From assembly GCA_905182985.1 (NCBI GenBank), contig CAJJDN010000132.1:192391-256390 (forward strand): a DNA stretch of 64,000 bases, in the 5' to 3' direction. Positions 27,702-39,585 of the stretch are shown piece by piece. Under the pieces are notes generated by a model. The model made no database searches and had not been told where the DNA came from. It saw only the letters and a list, made by a program, of their open reading frames with translations. The stretch is from Paramecium sonneborni. Lineage: Eukaryota > Ciliophora > Oligohymenophorea > Peniculida > Parameciidae. The position numbers were made by a program, and so were the translations under genes. Within the stretch, counting starts at the first letter, position 1. The number at the start of each line of letters is the position of its first letter.

Positions 27702-27791
27702 GCAAAAAGATTTTGATTTTTTTTAATTTTTTCAAAAATTTATTATATGTGCATAGAAGCATTCCTAATATATATAATTAAATTTAATTAA

Positions 27792-28601
27792 ATGAATTCT
27801 TCAATTCAAACTGAAATAGGAAGGTACACAGACATAAATCACATTTTTGAGACTGTTCAAAAGCGAGGCTATCTAACTTAATTAGTAACATTTTTTGAAG
27901 AGGTCTTCACAAATGAAATAAACTTTGCATCTCAAAGTAATATAATTTTTGCATTTTTCTAAAAGGACTAAAAGAAGTGATTAGTGCGATGTAAAAGCAG
28001 GGATAAAAAGTAGAATACTCAATATAATTAAATCGAAATATTCAAATATTTAAGAGTAATTTCGATTTAATTTTAACTGCTACATCAAACAACGTTTGGA
28101 ATCAAATAGTTAATTCAATGAATTTGATATAAGATGAAACACTTTAACTCAATAATAATAAATCAGAAATCATATCTCCAGTATCAAGAAAAATTGACAG
28201 ATAGTCAGAACCAGATCTTAAAAAAATGACAATGAGTTAATCATATGTCAGTAGATCCCCTAGCAAAATTTCAACTATAAAATAATAATAAACTATTCCT
28301 TTGAGTGAAATGTCAATCCAAATGAGAGGATCACCAACTACATTCAATAAAGCTAAAAGATAATTAGATAATAGTTTAACAACAAGTTCTCCTGGTGTAG
28401 GAAGATATAGAACTGAAGTAGCTGAAAAACGTATTAATCTAACTCAAAATTCTAGATATAAGAGAAACTTCACCAAATGCAACTATTGGAAAATCAGCTA
28501 AAATTAGTTGGATTGATGAAAAACTGTAAAAAGAAGATGCTCATTCTCCAGGACCTATTTATAATCCAGTCAAAACATTTTGTTCTAAACGTGTTAAATG
28601 A
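27792..28601 (+). CDS. SHIPPO/PG-rich repeat axonemal protein
   Basis: Start ATG 27792 (MNSSIQTEIGRYTDINHIFE), stop TGA 28599-28601; introns 27937-27965 (29 nt, ...AAAAG) and 28433-28457 (25 nt) leave 251 residues. The C-terminal half has Ser/Thr-rich repeats with Pro-Gly motifs: SPGVGRYRTEVAEK and SPGPIYNPVK, as in the STPG/ODF3 (SHIPPO) proteins that line the inside of axonemal microtubules. The family assignment rests mainly on these two motifs. Confidence 0.65.
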
Positions 28602-28636
28602 ATGATCCATTATCATACATCATAATATTAATCAAC

Positions 28637-31063
28637 TCATCCCTTAAGATCCTTTGCAAATATCTTTTATTCTTTTAACTCATTTAATTTTCTCTAGTTA
28701 TCACTTTTTTAAAACATATTCTCTATTCCAATCTAAAATGTTTCTATCCATCTATTTTGATTCACAAACATATATATTCTAATCTATTTTTATATCCATC
28801 GAAATTCAACTTTCAATTAGTTTAATGCACAATTCTTTTCATATTCTATTAATTCTAATTTCAATAAATAATTATTCTAAGTCCTGCAACTGAAAAATAA
28901 TTTCATAAAATCTTTTTGTGTCATTTTTTTAATCCTTTTTTAAAATAAAAGCTCCCATTTAAGCCAATATAATTCCCATATCTTAATACTATAACCTGTG
29001 AGCTTAAGATGAAGCATATAATAAATATCATTTTATTTTCTATCCATTTCACATATCTTAAGAATTAAGACCAAATTAAAATATGAAAATTTTTTATTTC
29101 TTTTTTATTGATTTAGAGCTTCAAAGCAATTATCTAAATTTTGTAGATTTTTTAATGAACATGAAATTCTATATAATCTAGCTGAAATTAAAAGACATAA
29201 TCTCATATGCTATTTAAAGTTGTATTTATTGTATTTCTCGCTAAGTTGAAAATATAGTTTATAAATTTGATTGTATTTAAATTTGAAAGTAATAAATTTA
29301 GGATCTAAAAATTTAATAAATTTTTATCTATCTTAACTTATTATTTTCACCTTTCTACAATGTAGTAAAATAAAATCTATCAAGTTTAAACTCAATAATC
29401 AACTAAAAAACAAATTTCCTTTATAGATATATTCTAATCTGATTTGGAAGGAATAGTTTGAAATTCTAAACTTCAATAGAATGTTGATTTTTCAAGACTT
29501 GGAAACTTATGTAATTATTTTTTAAGTAATATTAAGAGAATATGACTCTTTTGTATTTTAATTTTATTAAATACATTTACTCTGTAAATAGAACTTTTGA
29601 ATTTATTTGCAGAAACACTAAGAAAGAGAAATAAGTATTTTTATGCTACAAACAATCCAATTTTTACTCATTTGGAATAATCAATGATTTCATCGCAAGA
29701 AATACCTTTCTTATTCGAAAATCTTTGTTGTTCCAAAGTTCTTTTAATCCTTCTTTTGTTTTCCCTCTTATGACACAAAAAATGTTGATGTTTTTTTTTT
29801 CTTGATAAAGTTATGTTAAATAGCCTCATCTGCAAACTAGAGAGCTTAACAAAATTAATTTTCAGATGTAGGTTTATTATTTTTCTTGTATCAATTCATT
29901 ATTATATTTTTAATGATTAAATAAATTTATACCTTCAATATTATGAGCATTTATATAATCATCTATTTTGATATCATTTAATTGATAATATATAATTATC
30001 ATCGAACTTAAATATATATATAACATAGATAATTCATTTTTATAATTTTCTTGTTTAAAAGAGTTTTTAATTAGAAACATCAATTATATCAACATTAGTG
30101 CTAATCAAATACGATTAACGCAGTCTATTAGGACAAGATTGATGTTTACATTTTACAGATTTCTGAGCATCTATAGAATCTGTATATAATTAGTTTAATT
30201 TATATTCTGCATAGGAGGCAAATGATTCTTACTATTAATATTTTTATCTTTCAGTTTAACATTGATTGTTTGCTATTTGCAAAGGATGTGCCTTTTTTGT
30301 CTTCATTATTTTCATTGAAGTTCCTTTGAAATAATTTTTATGGAATAAATCCTAAACTTTATATTATTACTACTATAAAATATTAAATTACTTTGACAGC
30401 TGTTTATTGTTATTGATATTCCTATTATTTTAATTGTTTTTTAATTTAATTTTCTAAATATTGAAATTTCTTATTATCATCTGTGAGTCTTAAGAATCTT
30501 TCCTTTTACAAATAATTTAATTCTTTATTTTTCTCTAAAAATAAACATACTTCTCTCTCTATTTATGATTCTATTTGAAGGGGATCCTTTTCAGTAAAAA
30601 ATCTGGATATTTTTCTTGATTTAAGTTATGAATTTTCTTATTTTTTTTCATCTTAAGTCTTTGTAGATTGTGTAACACCGCTATTATTTATTGTTGGATG
30701 AATCTTATTGCCTATCTGACAATATCTAAGAATTACTCTAGACTCTTTCTAGATTTCTTACTTTTTATTCTTTTCTCCGCTCAGTAGTTACATTACCATT
30801 TCCAATCGCTCTTATTTTCTATATTATTCTTAATCACTTTTCTTCTTCTTAAATTTATTTAACATTTTTTTGAAAACGTGTTAATATTTTTACATTTTAG
30901 CGATATCTTCAGATTTTGCAATTTATTCTCTTCTATCAATTATATGATCAATTAATTATATTCTTTGCCTATATGTGTTTAATCCTTCAACAGCCTTCTT
31001 AACTTGAACTTAAGAGAAAACATCAGAAATTTTATTATATGTTTTCGAGATTTAGCAATTCAT
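28637..31063 (-). CDS. Large hypothetical protein with N-terminal coiled coil; exon structure uncertain
   Basis: Proposed start ATG 31063 (MNCQISKTYNKISDVFSQVQ), stop TGA 28637-28639. The first 220 residues are a coiled coil (RREQIAKSEDIAKMQKYQHV, then a Gln/Lys-rich stretch). A 19-nt intron joins TAVK to QQQYKVQDLFHKNYF; another 19-nt and a 31-nt intron (before KFIKFLDPKFITFKFKYNQI) fit. The C-terminal 270 residues are alpha-helical, rich in Tyr/Phe/Lys, with two cysteines in VKCKHQSCPN midway. Two frame breaks remain that no intron explains: near 29875 and at the run of ten T at 29791-29800, where one extra base would restore ...IKKKK-NINIFCVIRGKTKEG. These may be sequencing errors or early decay. 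Family not recognised. Confidence 0.5.
29791..29800. other. Homopolymer T(10) at a frame break
   Basis: The frame ending in IQHNFIKKK and the frame starting NINIFCVIRGKTKEGLKELW meet at this run. A change of one base in the run would join them, so it is a probable sequencing or assembly indel. Confidence 0.55.
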
Positions 31064-31134
31064 ACTGAGTCTGTTATTAAAATTTTAATATATTTTTGAC
31101 ATATTGATTGAGAAATAATAACGTAAAATAATTA

Positions 31135-33514
31135 TCATCTATTAGTAAAATCAAACTTAAAGCTATTATAATTCATCAATCTCTCGGCTGTTTCTACTAT
31201 TTAAAGGATGGACTCTTGTACTTCCTGTGATAATATGGTTAATTTAATGATGTTGCTTAATTAAATTGCTATAATAGTTAATTTTTGTTACTTAGTTTTT
31301 GGTTAAGGGGTGGGTTAAACAGTTTCTTACTGTATTTTTATCCATTTTTCTTTGGCTGCATCTAAAGTAACAGGATTGCGTCTATCATAATCATCATAAA
31401 AAGTTAAGAATTTTTGATCATATGATTCAACAGTGGCATTATCAATTCCTAAATCCACTATGCAACCACAGATTTTCTAAATTGGCACTAAATAATGCAG
31501 TGTTGAGAATCCCAATTACAGCCATGTAAGATAGTGTACTTAATCATAATTCACCCATTCCCAAAAGGTACATCCTAACTAAATTATGAGTATTGATTTT
31601 TACGGAAAATAATAATAGAATTAATTCGATATAAAAATCGATCATTGCTTCAGCCATTGCACTTCCTGTTGGAGCAGGCTTTGAGTCTCTTCTAATTAAT
31701 AAGTATTTTTCTGTCCAATAAATACAAACAATTGAGAAAAATGTAAAGCAAACTCCAATAGGTAATAATGCTGAATATAAAAATGTAAACAAAAGTGTCT
31801 TGCAAAGATTAGCATATTTTTAAGATAAATCAATTGAGGGTCCTTCAAATGCTCTATAATAAAAATAATTTTTACTAATTAGCTTCATTTTAAGTATATT
31901 TGCAATTTTCCCCTTATCTGATAATTTTTTATCTGACATATAACTTATAAAAATATTTAATGTCTAACAATAAAGTTAGCCATGGCATTATTGAATTAGT
32001 AATAAAAATCAACATAACATCTGAGTTGAGTCCACCTGTTTGCCAAATTGCTTGATTTAAACTTGAAACATCTTCAGTAATAAATAGATTAATAATTAAA
32101 GTCAAAATGGCAGTATTGAGAAATTGAGCTACTCCCATTTTATAAGCCACGCTTACATCATAATCTGTCCTTGTAGCTTACTATTCTAATTCAGCAAATT
32201 TAACGATCATTCTAGCTAAAACCACATTTATGATTGAGATGAGAATTGATGAAGCAAAGCCAAGAAGATTAATTAAATATATTTAAGCATTTGAGTCTTT
32301 TGAAATATTTTTATTAATGACATTTTGAAGATAAGACAATCCAAGTAATAAACCAAAACCAATGGCTAACAGAAATAAAGTCATAAGATTAGTAATTAAT
32401 GTTCTTTTATATTATTCTTTAATTGTTATTCCTAGATTACCCCAAATAATATCTCCAGGTTCTGGTGCTTTTCTTACTAAAAGATTATTATTTCTAAACT
32501 TTTTAAATTCATTTTATTCAAATCCTAATTAATCTAGCAATATTTAAAACCTTGTCGCTTTAAAGGTTTTACAAATATTATCAGCTTATTTTTCATAATT
32601 GTAACTTATTATGCAAATTCCACTAAAATCGAAAATAGTTGCTCTATTGTCTTCCATATAATCTAATTCTTTTGAAATTTTATCAATTTCTTCTATTAAT
32701 TGTAGTCTTGATGGAATTGATTTAGGTATTTTTTTTCCTTCAGCTTCTAATTCAAGTACTTTTGTAAGAACTGTTTCTTTTAGTTGTTTTTGAGTGTTTA
32801 ATTTTAAATATGGTTGGATTTCATATGCAATACATAGTTTTCTTAATTCGACAGTTTCATTTTGAAAGGATTACGTAAAATATTCGTAAATTTCAGTTTC
32901 TTTAGCATCTCTTGGAATATTTTCAACAATGATTGAAAAATCAGAAGCCAATATAGCAGCATCATCCAATTCCATTGCAATTTTACTTATATGTCTTCTG
33001 TAAAATAAGGTCATAAATAAAATAACTATTAGGGATATAAAATTTAGAATGCTACGAATTTCGTCGAATTGTCTATTAGATATAGATTATAATTATTACT
33101 CATTATCGTTTGTCAAAGAGAATTAGTTGAAAAAATCTGTTTTACATTTATCAGCTAGAGAAATGTTTAATTAACTACATCGTTTTCCTTAAGAATTAGC
33201 ATATATATTATATCCGCAACTAATAGCACTAATAATATTTTAATATATTAATACATATAAGTAAAAACAAGAACTCCAGAAAACACCAAGAAATCAAAAT
33301 ATAATGCGATTCCTGAACCATTGAAACTGAATTCATTCCTTGATGAGCATAATGGAATTTCTTCAATTACAGTTGGTAATCCACAACAAGGACAAACATT
33401 TGTTTTATCAAGGTCAATATTAGGATCTGTCTTTGCAAATTTAGTTGCAGCAGCATGCATCATTGCGATCTAAATCTTTGGAGGCCTTTAGAAATCATCA
33501 TAAATTGCCTCCAT
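31135..33514 (-). CDS. OSCA/CSC1/TMEM63-like mechanosensitive cation channel, copy 1
   Basis: Start ATG 33514 (MEAIYDDFQRPPKIQIAMMH), stop TGA 31135-31137. Introns 33229-33254 (26 nt), 31854-31875 (22 nt) and 31579-31603 (25 nt) leave 768 residues, the family size. Features: a Cys motif NVCPCCGLPTV before the first membrane helix, a cytosolic RRM-like segment (DFSIIVENIPRDAKETEIYE), the linker EPGDIIWGNLGITIKEQYKR that precedes the transmembrane core in this family, then several long membrane helices (LMTLFLLAIGFGLLLGL, FASSILISIINVVLARMIV, FLNTAILTLIINLFI). OSCA/TMEM63 proteins are hyperosmolality- and stretch-gated cation channels. It is the tandem paralogue of 36615-39246, with similar sequence and conserved intron positions. 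Confidence 0.75.
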
Positions 33515-33985
33515 TTTTTATTCTTCGTTTTCTTCAACTCCAATTACTTAAAGAACTTAATTCAACATATAAAAATATCAATTTCTAATTGCTATTTATT
33601 AGAGTCTTTAAATAATTAATTTTGATAATTTGATTAAATCTGAAATATTATATCATTAATATGATTTTAATATTAGTGAGGGTAAGAATTAAAATATTAA
33701 GAGTTTATTGTCTTTTTTGAAGTTTTTAATTTGATCCAGTCATGTTTATAAGTGAATATTATTTTTTTAGTATTTATGAAATCTTAGCAATTAAACTTTG
33801 GTTCCTTAAAAAATTGACAATTTATTGACTTTATAGTGATTGATACTAAAATTATAAAAATTGATTGCTTATTTTCGCTACATAGTTGTATTTTTCAGAA
33901 AATATAATTTATCTAAAAATTCAATAATTTAGAAATTTTCATATCAACAGATAGATCATTTTGATTTTGAATAATTTTTATCTAA
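33515..33985. other. Spacer between the two OSCA-like genes
   Basis: About 470 bases, very AT-rich. The first 50 bases upstream of the ATG at 33514 match the leader of the second copy (39247 onward), marking one edge of the gene duplication; after that the sequences diverge. No other gene or RNA recognised. Confidence 0.5.
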
Positions 33986-35426
33986 TCATTTAAAGCAGGT
34001 AATAAAAAAAATATTTTTAATGCTGACTTAGATATTTGATAATATTTTACTCTCAATAAAGTATTTTTTAAGAAGAATTTTCTCTAACCAAATTCTATTT
34101 AAATAATTTCTAACTTTATTTTGCATCAAGACATCAAGAAAATATTGCTTTTATATAGATTGTTAGAATATTTTAATCAATCTACAAAATGTATAAGTAA
34201 TAGATATATATATGATTTACAAACGTGCATTATTTGATAGTTAAACCATAGCCAGCTCAAATAATTTATATGAAGATCTAGAAATCTTAATTAACAAAAA
34301 AATACATAAGAATAATTTTATTTCATGAAATAACAATTTCAAATGTTAATCCTAATTATACGAATTTAAGATTATATTAGAATTATATTATTTATAACAC
34401 ATTATATTTAAATCAAGATTAAAGTTCTTATATTTAATCAATATCTTTGATATTCCTACTATCTAAGGGATGAATTTTGGCTATTCCCGAAGAGATATGA
34501 TTGATTTAATGAAATTTTTTAATTAAATTTCTACTATTACAATTTCTTATTACTTAGTTTTTGGTTAAAAATTGGATTAAACAGTTTCCTAATGAAGTTT
34601 TATCCATTTTTCTTTTGCTGAATCCAAAGTAACAGGATTGCGTCTATCATAATCATCATAAAAAGTTAAGAATTTTTGATCATATGTTTCAACAGTGGCA
34701 TTGTCAATCCCTAAATCCACTATGCAACCACAGACTTTCTAAATTGGTACTAAATAATGCAGTGTTGAGAATCCCAATTACAGCCATGTAAGATAGTGTA
34801 CTTAATCATAATTCACCCATTCCCAAAAGGTACATCCTAACTAAATTATGAGTATTGATTTTTACGGAAAATAATAATAGAATTAATTCGATATAAAAAT
34901 CGATCATTGCTTCAGCCATTGCACTTCCTGTTGGAGCAGGCTTTGAGTCTCTTCTAATTAATAAGTATTTTTCTGTCCAATAAATACAAACAATTGAGAA
35001 AAATGTAAAGCAAACTCCAATAGGTAATAATGCTGAATATAAAAATGTAAACATTAAAGTCTTGCATAAATTAGCATATTTTTAAGATAAATCAATTGAG
35101 GGTCCTTCAAATGCTCTAAAATATAAATAATTTTTACTAATTAGCTTCATTTTAGGTATATTTGCAATCTTCTCCTTATCTTATAATTTTTTGTCTGACA
35201 TATAACTTATAAAAATAATTAACATCTAACAATTAAGTTAGCCAAGGCATAATTGAATTAGTAATAAAAATCAACATAATATTTGAATTCAGTCCTCCTG
35301 TTTGCCAAATTGCTTGATTTAAACTTGAAACATCTTCAGTAATAAATAGATTAATAATTAAAGTCAAAATGGCAGTATTGAGAAATTGAGCTACTCCCAT
35401 TTTATAAGCCACGCTTACATCATAAT
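33986..35426 (-). CDS. OSCA-like channel copy 2, 3' end, IES-free version (partial, cut by N)
   Basis: Same sequence as the 3' half of the gene at 36615-39246, but without the 1039-bp insertion. Across the insertion site (34237-34240) the frame stays open: ...LFELAMVQ continues as LSNNARLQIIYISITYTFCR for about 85 codons, ending at a TGA at 33986-33988 unique to this copy. One substitution is seen: 35021 T against 37491 C (Ile or Val in LPIGVCFTFF). The 5' side is cut by the N at 35427, so this is the end of one contig. An apparent ORF that runs across the N is an artefact. Confidence 0.65.
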
Positions 35427-37896
35427 NAGGTAATAAAAAAAATATTTTTAATGCTGACTTAGATATTTGATAATATTTTACTCTCAATAAAGTATTTTTT
35501 AAGAAGAATTTTCTCTAACCAAATTCTATTTAAATAATTTCTAACTTTATTTTGCATCAAGACATCAAGAAAATATTGCTTTTATATAGATTGTTAGAAT
35601 ATTTTAATCAATCTACAAAATGTATAAGTAATAGATATATATATGATTTACAAACGTGCATTATTTGATAATTATATTATAGTTCACTAAACATAATTAA
35701 ACTATTTAAACCTCAAATTTATACTCCAGATAAAACGTATAAAAAGAAAAAAAATAAAATTGTAATTGTAATTGAATAAATGTTATCTTCGTCTTCTAAC
35801 AATAAGAATTTGAATTTAATCATAAGTGCAATCCTTAAATTAATTTAAAAAGTTATGATTCTAAGTTCACTTAAATACAATCTGTTAATTGAGAATTTTC
35901 TCTAAAAATTGCATAGTGCATAGTATACAGGTATAACTTTATATTTTTGTATTTAATAACACTTTAAAAATTCTTTATAATTAAGCAAAGATAGAATGAA
36001 TTTAAATTAATATAGAAAAATATTTATTTTTTGAATTCGTGAATTAAAAAATAAAACGCTGCGATAGCAAACTTTTAAAAATTAACCAAAATGCAGAAAA
36101 AAAAATAATTTTACAGAATTTATATTGATGAAGAGGATGAACTATTTGCTATTTATTTTATATCTCATTGATTTCTAAATTAATTTTCTCTAAATCAATT
36201 GAGAAAAATAATATTACAATTTTATTAAGATTGCAAAATAACGTTTAGGATTAATTGTAAAAATAAAAATTATATATAAGGTATGTTTTTATATAATAAA
36301 TACTTTTCATCAACAAGCTGCTTTTAATATGATAAAAAAAAATGAAAAGAAAAAAACAATTAATTCTGAAATGATTATCAATAAATAAAAAGAAATAATC
36401 AAATATTATTTATAATCAAAAAAAGTTATTATGAATAATTCTAAAGCCCATTTAGATGAGATTTGCTATTAAACTTATAATTTGGAAAAATAATAATAAA
36501 AAAAATGCAATTTTGAATTAATTTCTTTTAAAAGAAAATTGAAAAAATACTGAACATAATTGTTTTAATTTTTATTTTGTAAAAAGTAATTTACCTGTAA
36601 TCCTTTACACGCAATCATTGTAAAAATAAATTTATAAAATGTTGCCAAGAATGAATGAACGGCTTAAATGTCCTGAAAAATTTTTACATAAGTGTTTAAT
36701 TTAGCAATAGTTAAACCATAGCCAGCTCAAATAATTTATATGAAGATCTAGAAATCTTAATTAACAAAAAAATACATAAGAATAATTTTATTTCATGAAA
36801 TAACAATTTCAAATGTTAATCCTAATTATACGAATTTAAGATTATATTAGAATTATATTATTTATAACACATTATATTTAAATCAAGATTAAAGTTCTTA
36901 TATTTAATCAATATCTTTGATATTCCTACTATCTAAGGGATGAATTTTGGCTATTCCCGAAGAGATATGATTGATTTAATGAAATTTTTTAATTAAATTT
37001 CTACTATTACAATTTCTTATTACTTAGTTTTTGGTTAAAAATTGGATTAAACAGTTTCCTAATGAAGTTTTATCCATTTTTCTTTTGCTGAATCCAAAGT
37101 AACAGGATTGCGTCTATCATAATCATCATAAAAAGTTAAGAATTTTTGATCATATGTTTCAACAGTGGCATTGTCAATCCCTAAATCCACTATGCAACCA
37201 CAGACTTTCTAAATTGGTACTAAATAATGCAGTGTTGAGAATCCCAATTACAGCCATGTAAGATAGTGTACTTAATCATAATTCACCCATTCCCAAAAGG
37301 TACATCCTAACTAAATTATGAGTATTGATTTTTACGGAAAATAATAATAGAATTAATTCGATATAAAAATCGATCATTGCTTCAGCCATTGCACTTCCTG
37401 TTGGAGCAGGCTTTGAGTCTCTTCTAATTAATAAGTATTTTTCTGTCCAATAAATACAAACAATTGAGAAAAATGTAAAGCAAACTCCAACAGGTAATAA
37501 TGCTGAATATAAAAATGTAAACATTAAAGTCTTGCATAAATTAGCATATTTTTAAGATAAATCAATTGAGGGTCCTTCAAATGCTCTAAAATATAAATAA
37601 TTTTTACTAATTAGCTTCATTTTAGGTATATTTGCAATCTTCTCCTTATCTTATAATTTTTTGTCTGACATATAACTTATAAAAATAATTAACATCTAAC
37701 AATTAAGTTAGCCAAGGCATAATTGAATTAGTAATAAAAATCAACATAATATTTGAATTCAGTCCTCCTGTTTGCCAAATTGCTTGATTTAAACTTGAAA
37801 CATCTTCAGTAATAAATAGATTAATAATTAAAGTCAAAATGGCAGTATTGAGAAATTGAGCTACTCCCATTTTATAAGCCACGCTTACATCATAAT
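33997..37896. repeat. Contig-overlap duplication 4, non-identical (33997-35426 against 35428-37896)
   Basis: 33997-34239 matches 35428-35670 (offset 1431) and 34240-35426 matches 36710-37896 (offset 2470). The second contig therefore carries 1039 extra bases between the two halves. At least one base substitution also separates the copies (35021 against 37491). This is the only one of the five overlaps where I saw differences, which explains why an assembler could not merge them. Confidence 0.88.
35669..36709. mobile_element. Candidate retained internal eliminated sequence (IES), 1039 bp, TA-bounded
   Basis: The same locus exists with and without this segment in the window. The empty site reads TTTGATAGTTAAACC; the filled site reads TTTGATA-ATTATATT...TTTAGCAA-TAGTTAAACC, so the segment lies between two TA dinucleotides with one TA left after removal, the rule for Paramecium IESs. 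The right end read inward is TATTGCTAA, close to the IES end consensus TAYAGYNR. The left end (TAATTATATT) fits poorly, but a better match, TATAGTTC, lies 9 bases inside. The content is AT-rich and no transposase or other coding region was recognised. PiggyMac domesticated transposase removes such elements during macronuclear development. Confidence 0.75.
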
Positions 37897-39246
37897 ATGT
37901 TCTTGTAGCTTACTACTCTAATTCAGTAAATTTCACAATCATTTTAGCTAAAACGGTGTTAATAATTAAAATAAGAATAGATGAAGCAAAGCCAAGAAGA
38001 TTAATTAAATATATTTAAGCATTTGAGTCTTTTGAAATATTTTTATTAATGACATTTTGAAGATAAGACAATCCAAGTAATAAACCAAAACCAATGGCTA
38101 ACAGAAATAAAGTCATAAGATTAGTAATTAATGTTCTTTTATATTATTCTTTAATTGTTATTCCTAGATTACCCCAAATAATATCTCCAGGTTCTGGTGC
38201 TTTTCTTACTAAAAGATTATTATTTCTAAACTTTTTAAATTCATTTTATTCAAATCCTAATTAATCTAGCAATATTTAAAACCTTGTCGCTTTAAAGGTT
38301 TTACAAATATTATCAGCTTATTTTTCCTTATTATAACTTATTATGCAAATTCCACTAAAATCGAAAATAGTTGCTCTATTGTCTTCCATATAATCTAATT
38401 CCTTTGAAATTTTATCAATTTCATCTTTTAATTACAGTCTTGATGGAATTGATTTAGGTATTCTTTTTCCTTCAGCTTCTAATTCAAGTACTTTTGTAAG
38501 AACTGTTTCTTTTAGTTATTTTTGAGTGTTCAATTTTAAATATGGTTGGATTTCATATGCAATACATAGTTTTCTTAATTCGACAGTTTCATTTTGAAAG
38601 GATTAAGTAAAATATTCTTAAATTTCAGGTTCTTTAGCATCTCTTGGAATATTTTCAACAATAATTGAAAAATCAGAAGCCAATATAGCAGCATCATCTA
38701 ATTCCATTGCAATCTTATTTATATGTCTTCTGTAAAATAAAGTCATAAATAAAATAACTATTAGGGATATAAAATTTAGAATGCTACGAATTTCGTCGAA
38801 TTGTCTATTAGATATAGATTATAATTATTACTCATTATCGTTTGTCAAAGAGAATTAGTTGAAAAAATCTGTTTTACATTTATCAGCTAGAGAAATGTTT
38901 AATTAACTACATCGTTTTCCTTAAGAATTAGCATATATATTATATCCGCAACTAATAGCACTAATAATATTTTAATATATTAATACATATAAGTAAAAAC
39001 AAGAACTCCAGAAAACACCAAGAAATCAAAATATAATGCGATTCCTGAACCATTGAAACTGAATTCTTTCCTTGATGAGCATAGTGGAATTTCTTCAATT
39101 ACAGTTGGTAATCCACAACAAGGACAAACATTGGTTTTATCAAGGTCAATATTAGGATCTGTCTTTGCAAATTTAGTTGCAGCAGCATGCATCATTGCGA
39201 TCTAAATCTTTGGAGGCCTTTAGAAATCATCATAAATTGCCTCCAT
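36615..39246 (-). CDS. OSCA/CSC1/TMEM63-like mechanosensitive cation channel, copy 2 (IES-containing version)
   Basis: Start ATG 39246, same N-terminus and conserved introns as copy 1, with the same Cys motif, IIVENIP segment and PEPGDIIWGNL linker. Compared with copy 1 the stop after the conserved tail is lost (copy 1 ends NSFKFDFTNR; here the frame runs on through NFNLDLNIMCYKQ) and continues into the inserted element, where a TGA at 36615-36617 ends it. In the insertion-free version the stop is at 33986 instead. The C-terminal tail beyond the conserved region is therefore uncertain and may simply be an eroded 3' region. Confidence 0.7.
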
Positions 39247-39585
39247 TTTTTATTCTTCGTTTTCTTCAACTCCAATTACTTAAAGAACTTTCTGTAACAT
39301 ACAAATGATGGTTAATATCTGATTTATATTTATTTTTATTAAGAGTTATAAATTTTCATAAAATAATTAAATCTAAAATATTCGTTGAATAAATCGAAAT
39401 TTATTAAATTTATACATTTTAATATTGTTTTTTATTAGGTTTAGAAGTATTTAAGATTAGCTGATAAATCAAATAATATACTTTAATTAATTAGAATGTT
39501 ACGCACTATGAGGATTTAGTGATTAATTTTTGGTATATTTTTATTGCGCAATATCAAGATTTTGTTTTTAAACATTAAAATATTA
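39247..39585. promoter_or_regulatory. Divergent promoter spacer, OSCA copy 2 / H+-pyrophosphatase
   Basis: 339 AT-rich bases between two outward-reading start codons. The first 50 bases match the leader of OSCA copy 1. No further motif recognised. Confidence 0.4.

Noticed and set aside
35233..35487. Minus-strand ORF containing an undetermined residue
   Set aside because: It crosses the N at 35427, joining the end of one contig to the start of another; not a real protein.
36050..36500. Transposase or other coding region inside the candidate IES
   Set aside because: Short open stretches exist because only TGA is a stop, but none shows conserved motifs or coding-like composition.
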